A DNA stretch of 5,041 nucleotides from Campylobacterota bacterium (GCA_022600655.1 JAHZJZ010000279.1:1-5041), one strand, 5' to 3'; counted from the stretch's first letter, positions 1 to 4,725 are shown. Numbers and translations are program-made. Notes: generated by a model from the letters alone, not told the origin.

Positions 1-133
1 CTATATAAGACTCTAAAAATAGAAGCTCTGCACTCTCATTGAGGTAGATAACTTTGCCCTCACTTGAAAAAAGTATAAAGGGGTTACTGTCATGTTCCAT
101 AAAAAACTTAAAATCAGTCGAGATTATGTTCAT
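1..133 (-). CDS. PAS-domain protein, probable sensor histidine kinase (N-terminal fragment, runs off the left edge)
   Basis: Only the first 44 codons are present, read from ATG at 133 towards base 1. The peptide contains NPFILFSSEGKVIYLNESAE (residues 17-36), which fits the start of a PAS fold: a hydrophobic strand, a short D/E-G turn, then the typical 'I.YLN..A' strand-helix transition. PAS domains open many cytosolic sensor kinases of the NtrB/AtoS/FlgS kind. ATG 133 is chosen because AAGGAAG lies 7 bases upstream; the in-frame ATG at 100 has no ribosome site. The gene overlaps the end of the upstream regulator by 20 bases, so the two are probably translationally coupled and may form a sensor/regulator pair. 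The kinase domain itself is outside the window, so 'histidine kinase' is an inference from the PAS start and the neighbour; a diguanylate cyclase or other PAS protein is possible. Confidence 0.7.
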   Translation of the reverse strand, partial: MNIISTDFKFFMEHDSNPFILFSSEGKVIYLNESAELLFLESYI

Positions 134-851
134 GTATTTTCTTCCTTAATGTATTTCTATTTAGACCTAAAACGGATGAGAGTTTCAGTTGTGACTTAAA
201 CTTTTTGAGACCAGCTTTGATAAGAGGTTTTTCATAAATACCTAAGTAGTCTCGGTAGGCATTTTTACCCTCTATATTTTCATAAAGATAGTCAAAAAGT
301 ATCTGCTCAATATCATTATGTGTTAACGTTGAGGTAATAAGCTGTTTATAGATAGAGGCTTTAAGTGATTTAATATTTTCAGATAAATCTATATTTTTAG
401 AAGATATTTTTTGAGTTGTAGGGATTACTAAATCCTCTTGAATACTCTGTGTAAAGTGTTCTATAAGTAGCTCTACATCTTCAGGTCGCTCTTGAAGTGA
501 AGGCATATGATAGATAAAGGCAAATTTCTTCTCAAGTAGTGAACTGTTTTGTACTTTATTGGCAATAGCGACAATACGTTTGTTTTCAAAATTTAAGGTC
601 TCTATATTGGTGATGGATTCAAAGTTATAAATAACAATCTCATTATGTGTATTTAAAGCTTTCTCTAGCTCCTCCATATTGTTGGCATCAATATAGAAAG
701 CTTTAGGAAATAGACTTTGTACTAAACGTTTTTTCCCTGTGTAGGGTTCCCCTATTAAAATAGAGGAGACAAACAGAGACTGTGTTAACGTTAAGTTCTT
801 GACAATACTTTTTATCTGAGTAGAGTTACTTATAAATTGAACCTGTTTCAT
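114..851 (-). CDS. Degenerate NtrC-family (sigma-54 activator-like) protein with Fis-type DNA-binding domain, no receiver domain
   Basis: This 245-residue protein aligns by eye with the AAA+ and DNA-binding parts of NtrC-type regulators. GEPYTGKK (34-41) sits at the Walker A loop (GESGTGKE in family members). IVIYNFE (72-78) sits where Walker B should be but lacks the usual Asp-Glu pair. LQERPEDVELL (119-129) matches the conserved L-R-E-R-P-E-D segment, with Gln replacing the first Arg. The C-terminus, about 216-243, is a Fis-type helix-turn-helix ending LNRNTLRKKIHEH. There is no receiver domain, as the protein begins directly at the ATPase module, and no GAFTGA loop, which true activators use to contact sigma-54. 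It therefore probably binds DNA but may not hydrolyse ATP or open sigma-54 promoters. Its ATG directly follows the ligase stop codon (TAAATG), and its end overlaps the PAS gene. It may be the output partner of that sensor, or a local regulator of this operon. Confidence 0.75.
   Translation of the reverse strand: MKQVQFISNSTQIKSIVKNLTLTQSLFVSSILIGEPYTGKKRLVQSLFPKAFYIDANNMEELEKALNTHNEIVIYNFESITNIETLNFENKRIVAIANKVQNSSLLEKKFAFIYHMPSLQERPEDVELLIEHFTQSIQEDLVIPTTQKISSKNIDLSENIKSLKASIYKQLITSTLTHNDIEQILFDYLYENIEGKNAYRDYLGIYEKPLIKAGLKKFKSQLKLSSVLGLNRNTLRKKIHEHNLD
141..147 (-). promoter_or_regulatory. Ribosome binding site deciding the start of the PAS protein
   Basis: On the minus strand this reads AAGGAAG, 7 bases before ATG 133. 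It lies inside the coding region of the upstream regulator. It fixes the start at 133 rather than at the in-frame ATG at 100, and it makes a 20-base overlap with the previous gene. Confidence 0.6.
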
Positions 852-1778
852 TTAGCTCTTCTGTGTTTTTCTGTCTATTAAGTCAACAATTAAATCAATT
901 TTTTTGTCATTAAAGTCTAGACCTAACTTCTCTTGTTCTGGTGTTGCAAATGCTGGAATTCCATTGACTTCAAGTACAACATACTCCTCTTTCTCCATAT
1001 CATAAATAATATCTACACCTGCGATATCTGTACCACATGCTTTGGCTGCCTTTTTAGCAATATCTATGATTTCATCATTGGCATCACGTAAAAATATTGA
1101 ACCTCCACTACTGATATTGGTTCGCCAATCATTTCCACTAGCCTTTCGTCCATAACAGCTTACAAATTCACCATCAACAATATCGACTCTAAAGTCTGTA
1201 TTGTCATATTTTACAAATTTTTCTACATATAAAAGTCGTAAATCCATTCTGTTTAATGAAGGCATTAATTTATCAATACCTTCAGGGTTTTCTATTTTTG
1301 TTAATCCTACACCACCCCAACCGTCAGTTGGCTTATAAATCATCTTCCCCCATTTTTTTAGTGTCTTATGAAGTTGATGTTCGTCATCTCTGTGGCAAAG
1401 GTGATAAGAAGCTGTGTTAACGCCATGTTGTCTTAGTATAAAACTTGTTTGAAATTTATCTTCAGTTAAAGCAAAAGATTCATAGCTATTCATAATAGGA
1501 ACGATACGGTTAAGTGCTTGATAGAGAAACATTTGGTATTTTGTCTGTTCCCCTGCATTATAACTGAAAAAGAGGTCAAGTTTTTCCATTTTTACCTCTT
1601 TACCAGTGTCATCACTATGACAGATAATACTTTTACCTCTAGCAATAGAGTTTCTAAGGTTTAACCCTGTAATGGTCTTAATATCACGCTCTTGAAGCTT
1701 TGTAATGATTTTCTCTTGAATAACATCTCCCCCACCATTTTGGTAAAGCCACATTCCTATTTTTCTTTTTTTTCCCAT
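852..1778 (-). CDS. RimK-type ATP-grasp ligase (probable amino-acid, likely glutamate, ligase)
   Basis: The 308-residue protein has the ATP-grasp layout of RimK, LysX, MptN and CofF, enzymes that activate a carboxylate as acyl-phosphate and join it to an amino group, often that of glutamate. Visible features are an N-terminal strand KIGMWLYQ (6-13), the nucleotide-binding lysine and glycine-rich loop YKPTDGWGGVGL (148-159), DFRVDI (195-200), DWRTNISSGG (217-226, the RimK-type 'R.N...GG' substrate/ATP segment), GVDII (254-258) and the Mg-binding LEVNG (269-273, with Glu270 and Asn272). All catalytic positions look intact, so it should be active in the cytosol. It lies 16 bases after the M20 peptidase and abuts the regulator, inside one operon. 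M1 is preferred over M9 because the first strand would otherwise be cut. Codons 2-4 include an eight-A run. The substrate is not known: ribosomal protein S6, a cofactor tail or a small dipeptide are all possible. Confidence 0.85.
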   Translation of the reverse strand: MGKKRKIGMWLYQNGGGDVIQEKIITKLQERDIKTITGLNLRNSIARGKSIICHSDDTGKEVKMEKLDLFFSYNAGEQTKYQMFLYQALNRIVPIMNSYESFALTEDKFQTSFILRQHGVNTASYHLCHRDDEHQLHKTLKKWGKMIYKPTDGWGGVGLTKIENPEGIDKLMPSLNRMDLRLLYVEKFVKYDNTDFRVDIVDGEFVSCYGRKASGNDWRTNISSGGSIFLRDANDEIIDIAKKAAKACGTDIAGVDIIYDMEKEEYVVLEVNGIPAFATPEQEKLGLDFNDKKIDLIVDLIDRKTQKS

Positions 1779-1794
1779 TTCCCTAATTCCTTTT

Positions 1795-2895
1795 TTAAAA
1801 TTTTTTATGTTCTTGGTGATACGTTAGCATATCACTCATCATTGCTATTCGTTGCTCAAAACTACTCTTTAAAGCTCGTTCATTAACGGTATGATCACCA
1901 TCACCAAAAGGACCCCAACCATCGAGGGTTACTACGCCACAAGAGGCAACATGATTGGCATCACTAACACCACCACGCTGTTCGGTAGGAATGTTTTGTT
2001 CAGTAATATTTTCTAATTTTCTTAACAGTGTTGCTTGTGCTTCCATAGGCTCCATCACATCTCTTTGAATTAACCCATCAAGTGTAGAGGTGGTTCCCTC
2101 TACATATGAGGTGTTGGTAATTTCATCGAGAGCTTTAAGCAGTCTATCTCGTTCATCATTGGTCTTGTAGCGTATCTCTAAAAGTAGCTCACAGTTTGGA
2201 CTAATGGTATTGGCACCAATACCACCTGTTATTTTACCAACATTTACCGTGGTTCCTATCTCTAAATTGGTAAGTTTAGTTAACTCTTGAAGTTTATAAC
2301 TTGCCTCAAGATTAGCATTTACCCCTTTAGTGTAACTGGTTCCAGCATGGGCAGCTTTTCCCTCAATGGTGATGGTATAGGTTCCCACCCCTTTTCTACC
2401 TGTAACCACTTCAAGACTCTCTCCAGCTGCTTCAAAAACAAAACAGTAGTCGTAATCATTAGCCAGTTTAAGGGTTAAAAATTTAGAGTCATCACTTCCT
2501 GTCTCTTCATCGCTAACCAGCAAAAAATCGATATTTTCTATTTTTCCATTTTGTTCATAGATATTTTTAAGTGCTTCCAGAGCTACGATGTTTCCACCTT
2601 TCATATCACAGACCCCTGGTCCATAAATCCACTCATTATCACTGCTAAAAGTTTCAAATTTACCCTCAGGAAAAACGGTATCGTTATGACCTAAAAGTAA
2701 AATTTTAGCTCCTTTAGTTTTAGGAGATACAAAATGTAGATGGTCTCCTATGGCACCACGTTCATGTACTATGGTTTCAAAGCCAATGGTTTCAAGCCAC
2801 TCACGCATCTGTTTTCCGACGGCATCAACCCCCTCTTTATTTTGAGTAAAAGAGTTGATTTTACAAATTGTCTCTAAATCTTTTAGGTATTCCAT
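1795..2895 (-). CDS. M20-family zinc metallopeptidase, glutamate carboxypeptidase (CPG2)-like
   Basis: This 366-residue protein carries the M20 di-zinc signature in order: GHNDTV (69-74, His70 ligand and Asp72), GPGVCDMKGGN (92-102, bridging Asp97), SDEETGS (128-134, catalytic Glu130 and ligand Glu131), EAAGES (155-160, ligand Glu155) and GDGDHTVNE (331-339, final His335). The dimerisation domain lies between, with GKAAHAG (179-185) and GGIGANTISPNC (224-235). The order and spacing match carboxypeptidase G2, which removes C-terminal glutamate from folate-type amides and from peptides; the related ArgE, DapE and LysK act on acylated amino acids. There is no signal peptide, so it is cytosolic, unlike secreted CPG2. 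ATG 2895 follows AAGGGGAAG. It is the first gene of the operon with the RimK-type ligase, which suggests it removes or trims what the ligase adds. The family call is strong; glutamate specificity is inferred. Confidence 0.88.
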   Translation of the reverse strand: MEYLKDLETICKINSFTQNKEGVDAVGKQMREWLETIGFETIVHERGAIGDHLHFVSPKTKGAKILLLGHNDTVFPEGKFETFSSDNEWIYGPGVCDMKGGNIVALEALKNIYEQNGKIENIDFLLVSDEETGSDDSKFLTLKLANDYDYCFVFEAAGESLEVVTGRKGVGTYTITIEGKAAHAGTSYTKGVNANLEASYKLQELTKLTNLEIGTTVNVGKITGGIGANTISPNCELLLEIRYKTNDERDRLLKALDEITNTSYVEGTTSTLDGLIQRDVMEPMEAQATLLRKLENITEQNIPTEQRGGVSDANHVASCGVVTLDGWGPFGDGDHTVNERALKSSFEQRIAMMSDMLTYHQEHKKF

Positions 2896-2934
2896 TCTTC
2901 CCCTTATGTTATAGTAAGTACTTCATTTATATGG

Positions 2935-2940
2935 ATTATA
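2935..2940 (-). promoter_or_regulatory. Promoter -10 box for the M20/ligase/regulator operon
   Basis: The minus strand reads a perfect TATAAT about 40 bases before ATG 2895. The -35 position, 17 bases upstream (about 2958-2963), is only a weak match, which is common in Campylobacterota promoters. That position overlaps the 10-base palindrome AAGAATTCTT (2960-2969), which might bind a regulator. Confidence 0.5.
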
Positions 2941-3040
2941 GAATACATCAAACTTATTTAAGAATTCTTTAACTTAAGGATAGAATGCATCTGTGATGAG
3001 AAAGTAGGTCGTTTTAGTAAATAATTGATTAAAATTTAAG

Positions 3041-3063
3041 CTAGAGGAGGGGGAGTCCTCTAG
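3041..3063 (-). terminator. Stem-loop, probable terminator of the sHsp operon
   Basis: CTAGAGGA (3041-3048) and TCCTCTAG (3056-3063) form a perfect 8-bp inverted repeat around a 7-base loop. It starts 10 bases after the displaced stop codon of the third sHsp gene (3074). On the minus strand the stem is followed by CTTAAATTTTAAT, which is AT-rich but not a clean U run, so termination may be partial. Its position suits the end of the full-length, unbroken third gene. Confidence 0.6.
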
Positions 3064-3073
3064 TTGAATGAGG

Positions 3074-3209
3074 TTATATTTTTTTCTTCATAATGGTTAC
3101 AGTAAGAACCCCATCTTTATACGCATTGGTCACACTTCCCTCATCGGCATCTTCAGGCAGAGAGAGTATACGGGTATAACTCCCCACATAGCGTTCCTGT
3201 TTGAGGTAC
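3074..3209 (-). pseudogene. Severed C-terminal part of the periplasmic sHsp, in the +1 frame
   Basis: Read in the frame one base forward of the upstream coding sequence, this stretch encodes the rest of an alpha-crystallin domain: KYLKQERYVGSYTRILSLPE, then DADEGSV, then the family signature A-Y-K-D-G-V-L (A-x-x-x-G-x-L) and TVTIMKKKI before TAA at 3074-3076. This is what is missing from the 126-residue product, and the stretch has no start codon with a ribosome site of its own. Removing one base from the six-A run (T's at 3219-3224 on the plus strand) joins both parts into one 171-residue protein. It is therefore part of a frameshifted gene, a sequencing error, or a gene that needs slippage to be read through. 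Confidence 0.75.
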
Positions 3210-3590
3210 TTATTCCTCTTTTTTCTCACTACTCTTTTGGGTCGTTGCTTCAATCTTTAACATTCCATCTTTGGTGGTAACATTTATTTTTTGATTGTCA
3301 GCTCCTGGAATATTGGCTTTGACTTCATATTTGTCACCTTTATCTTCTAAATCAATGGCTGGTCTGCTCTTAAAACCACTAGAACCAAAAGGGTCAAACT
3401 TATCAAATTGACTCTCCATACGCATCTTTTGGTGAAAGTTATTAAAAATCCTATCCATCTCTTCATGCATCTTCTGCATCTCTGCAAATGGGTCAAACGG
3501 TTTGGGTGCAGTGAGGTTAGTATCTGCCACAAGGGCAGAGCTTCCTAGAGTTAAGGCTGTGATTAGGGATATTAGATACTTTTTACTCAT
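3210..3590 (-). CDS. Exported small heat shock protein (Hsp20/alpha-crystallin), frame broken, 126 residues as read
   Basis: The N-terminus is a clear signal peptide: MSKK, a hydrophobic stretch (about 5-17), then SSALVA with likely cleavage after Ala22. The mature protein starts with a Pro/Phe/Met-rich segment, DPFAEMQKMHEEMDRIF (33-49), like the N-terminal arm of sHsps. It continues into the alpha-crystallin domain from about residue 76 (RPAIDLEDKGDKYEVKANIP). Such proteins are ATP-independent holdases that keep unfolding clients soluble; this one should act in the periplasm. Reading stops at TAA 3210-3212 after KKEE, about two thirds into the domain, losing the last strands. AAGGAG lies 7 bases upstream of ATG 3590, and the gap after the second sHsp gene is 15 bases, so it is the third gene of the operon. 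A product truncated here would lack the A-x-x-x-G-x-L strand and probably not fold normally. Confidence 0.8.
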   Translation of the reverse strand: MSKKYLISLITALTLGSSALVADTNLTAPKPFDPFAEMQKMHEEMDRIFNNFHQKMRMESQFDKFDPFGSSGFKSRPAIDLEDKGDKYEVKANIPGADNQKINVTTKDGMLKIEATTQKSSEKKEE

Positions 3591-3605
3591 GGTTGCTCTC
3601 CTTGC

Positions 3606-4034
3606 TTACTTAATCTCAATAGATTTCGGTTTTAACTTCTCTTCTCTTTGAAGCTCAATCACCAGCTCTCCATTATTAAGCTGTGCAGAGATTTTCTCTC
3701 TATCAACACCATCAGGAATGGTAAACTTTCGCTCTATCTTTCCAAAGGCACTCTCACAGAGATAGTACTCCTCTTCTTTAACCTCTTTTTTGGTGCTTCT
3801 TGTGGCAGTTACCGTCAAGAGATTACCATCGATATCTACTTTGATATCTTTTTTCTTGATACCAGGCATATCTATCTCAATATGAAAGTTTCCATTATCT
3901 TTTTTCGCTAGGTTTGAAAAAGGGAGGTGACTCGCCACATTGTCAATCACCTCACCAGCTCTCTCTAACCCTTTTTCAATTCCTTCTTCAATCTCAGAAC
4001 CAATCTTTTTTACATTCTCTACAATGTCCATCAT
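3606..4034 (-). CDS. Small heat shock protein (Hsp20/alpha-crystallin family), second of operon
   Basis: The alpha-crystallin domain spans about residues 47-130 of 142: HIEIDMPGIKKKDIKVDIDG (51-70), EEEYYLCESAFGKIERKFTI (87-106), PDGVD, and the signature A-Q-L-N-N-G-E-L (117-124). The C-terminal tail ends IEI (139-141), the I-x-I motif that docks between dimers to build oligomers. The N-terminal arm (about 1-38) is unusual. It is a Glu/Lys-rich, probably amphipathic helix (VENVKKIGSEIEEGIEKG) without the usual aromatic DPF-type motif, so its client binding or assembly may differ from its neighbour. There is no signal peptide, so it is cytosolic. It is a paralogue of the first gene, sharing KK[EK]DIKVDI. 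It starts 7 bases after that gene's stop. ATG 4031 is a possible alternative start (MM). Confidence 0.92.
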   Translation of the reverse strand: MMDIVENVKKIGSEIEEGIEKGLERAGEVIDNVASHLPFSNLAKKDNGNFHIEIDMPGIKKKDIKVDIDGNLLTVTATRSTKKEVKEEEYYLCESAFGKIERKFTIPDGVDREKISAQLNNGELVIELQREEKLKPKSIEIK

Positions 4035-4037
4035 TCG

Positions 4038-4043
4038 CTCCTT
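4038..4043 (-). promoter_or_regulatory. Ribosome binding site overlapping the stop codon of the first sHsp gene
   Basis: The minus strand reads TAAGGAG: the stop of the first sHsp gene (4042-4044) forms part of the AAGGAG site. The spacer to ATG 4034 is only 3 bases, but it is 6 bases to the next codon, ATG 4031, so the second Met is probably the main start. The overlap suggests translational coupling of the two sHsps. Confidence 0.6.
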
Positions 4044-4491
4044 ATTTTACTTTAATTCTTTTGGTTTTTTCAATATCTTTTTTGTCAAGCTTAGGGATGA
4101 CAACTTCTAAAACACCATTGTCTGATTCGGCATGAATATTCTCCACATCCACCCCCTCAGGCAGGGCAAAACTTCGTCTAAAGTTACCATAGAAGCTCTC
4201 TACCTTATAGTAGTTTTCCTCTTTAACTTCCTCTTTTAGTTTTTTCTCTCCAGAGATGACAACGCTGTTCTCTTCGATGTCTACTTTGATATCCTCTTTT
4301 TTAACACCAGGTAAATCCACCTCAAGATGATAGGCATGTTTCCCCTCTCGTGTATTAACAGCAGGAGTAAAATCGTAATTATCATTTTGACTTTGAGGTC
4401 TCTCGATATTATTTAGCATAGAGTTTAGTAGGTCAAAGCTTCGTCTAAAATCATTAAATTGGTTTTTTGGTCTATATCGTGTAACTAACAT
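4042..4491 (-). CDS. hsp20: Small heat shock protein (Hsp20/alpha-crystallin family), first of operon
   Basis: This is a typical bacterial cytosolic sHsp of 149 residues. The N-terminal arm (1-40) is polar with scattered Phe/Leu (FNDFRRSFDLLNSML). The alpha-crystallin domain runs from about 41 to 135: FTPAVNTREG, HLEVDLPGVKKEDIKVDI (55-72), ENYYKVESFYGNFRRSFALP (92-111), and the family signature A-E-S-D-N-G-V-L (121-128) followed by EVVIPK. The tail holds the oligomerisation motif IKV (146-148). Such proteins hold unfolding proteins as a reservoir for the DnaK/ClpB system. AAGGAAG lies 8 bases before ATG 4491. It is the promoter-proximal gene of three, with a leader of about 110 bases that carries inverted repeats. 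Confidence 0.95.
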   Translation of the reverse strand: MLVTRYRPKNQFNDFRRSFDLLNSMLNNIERPQSQNDNYDFTPAVNTREGKHAYHLEVDLPGVKKEDIKVDIEENSVVISGEKKLKEEVKEENYYKVESFYGNFRRSFALPEGVDVENIHAESDNGVLEVVIPKLDKKDIEKTKRIKVK

Positions 4492-4519
4492 AACAGTTTC
4501 TTCCTTTTTTATTTTTTAA

Positions 4520-4541
4520 CCTAAACAGTTTATGGCTTAGG
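4520..4541 (-). repeat. Short inverted repeat in the sHsp leader
   Basis: CCTAA (4520-4524) and TTAGG (4537-4541) can pair around a 12-base loop, just upstream of the A-rich stretch that carries the ribosome site. A 5-bp stem is weak alone; it is listed because two stronger inverted repeats lie beside it. Confidence 0.3.
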
Positions 4542-4547
4542 CATACT

Positions 4548-4577
4548 GACATCTTAGTCTATTTGACTCATGATGTC
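4548..4577 (-). repeat. Interrupted inverted repeat in the sHsp leader
   Basis: GACATC (4548-4553) pairs with GATGTC (4572-4577), and inside it AGTC (4556-4559) pairs with GACT (4565-4568), leaving TT opposite CAT and a 5-base loop TATTT. It forms a plausible RNA hairpin with an internal loop, or a DNA operator. It directly abuts the next repeat. Confidence 0.5.
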
Positions 4578-4593
4578 TGCCACTTTAGTGGCA
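4578..4593 (-). repeat. Perfect inverted repeat TGCCACT-TT-AGTGGCA, possible operator or leader hairpin
   Basis: Seven bases on each side match perfectly around two central bases, GC-rich against an AT-rich background. It lies 10-25 bases downstream of the candidate start of sHsp transcription (about 4603). That position would suit a repressor operator. The two-base centre makes an RNA hairpin require opening of at least one pair, so a DNA-binding dimer is at least as likely. It is not the CIRCE or HAIR sequence. Confidence 0.55.
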
Positions 4594-4606
4594 AAAGTGA
4601 GTTTTA

Positions 4607-4636
4607 TTGATTATCATATAAATATTACGATATACT
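4607..4636 (+). promoter_or_regulatory. Candidate promoter for the rightward Fic-like gene
   Basis: TTGATT (4607-4612) and TATACT (4631-4636) are spaced by 18 bases, a fair sigma-70 type match. The -35 box overlaps the candidate -10 of the leftward sHsp operon, so the two promoters could compete. Transcription would begin near 4643, inside the first copy of the ATAAATNACTA motif. Confidence 0.35.
4610..4618 (-). promoter_or_regulatory. Candidate -10 region of the sHsp operon
   Basis: The minus strand reads TATGATAAT, containing both TATGAT and GATAAT. It is the best -10 match upstream of ATG 4491, but there is no good -35 box. It would give a 5' leader of about 110 bases containing the inverted repeats. 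The exact start is not determined by sequence alone. Confidence 0.35.
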
Positions 4637-4639
4637 CCA

Positions 4640-4701
4640 TATAAATAACTAAAATAACAATAAAGTAGTGATTTATTAAATAAATTCCGAATAAATTACT
4701 A
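4640..4701. repeat. Three copies of a 12-bp motif near ATAAATNACTA (forward, reverse, forward)
   Basis: Copy one is TATAAATAACTA (4640-4651, plus), copy two reads AATAAATCACTA on the minus strand (4666-4677), and copy three is AATAAATTACTA (4690-4701, plus). Their centres are about 26 and 24 bases apart. Copies two and three form an inverted repeat matching 11 of 12 positions around a 12-base spacer. Copies one and three form a direct repeat extending to ATAAATNACTAAAAT, offset by exactly 50 bases. They lie between the candidate rightward promoter and ATG 4726, as operators would. AT-rich DNA gives chance matches, but three ordered copies are more than expected. Confidence 0.45.
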
Positions 4702-4725
4702 AAATCCCAGTAATGGACACCTCTT

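Larger units (their letters stand above)
2896..3073. other. Intergenic region between the sHsp operon and the M20 operon
   Basis: This 178-bp AT-rich gap contains the stem-loop at 3041-3063, the palindrome at 2960-2969 and the TATAAT box at 2935-2940. I see no open reading frame with a ribosome site and no tRNA-like fold. It marks the boundary between two transcription units on the same strand. Confidence 0.6.

Noticed and set aside
1692..1886. Plus-strand open frames opposite the minus-strand genes (here and at 2287-2478, 3068-3280, 3648-3911, 3914-4135)
   Set aside because: They lie antisense to genes with clear family motifs, show no recognisable domain, and have no supporting ribosome sites. 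The minus-strand frame 3347-3532 inside the third sHsp gene is likewise a shadow.
852..2895. LysX/LysK (amino-acid carrier protein) lysine or arginine pathway
   Set aside because: The ligase plus M20 enzyme pairing recalls LysX and LysK, but no LysW-like carrier or other pathway enzymes (kinase, reductase, aminotransferase) are nearby, and the following genes are regulatory.
3041..3063. Stem-loop as a bidirectional or plus-strand terminator
   Set aside because: No plus-strand gene runs towards it from the left, so only the minus-strand role for the sHsp operon is supported.
3217..3226. A classical dnaX-type -1 slippery signal (A AAA AAG) at the sHsp frame break
   Set aside because: The A6G string is present, but the reading phase is GAG AAA AAA GAG, not A AAA AAG, and the shift needed is +1 (loss of one base), not -1. 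A standard -1 programmed frameshift does not explain it.
4561..4620. CIRCE, HAIR, sigma-32 or sigma-54 elements upstream of the sHsp operon
   Set aside because: No TTAGCACTC-N9-GAGTGCTAA, no CTTGAGT-N7-ACTCAAG, and no CTTGAA/CCCCAT pair. GTGGCAGACATCATGA resembles the -24 half of a sigma-54 promoter but has GA, not GC, at the -12 position.
4492..4725. Small gene, tRNA or CRISPR repeats in the divergent region
   Set aside because: No open frame with a ribosome site, no cloverleaf, and the ATAAATNACTA copies are too short and differently oriented to be CRISPR repeats.
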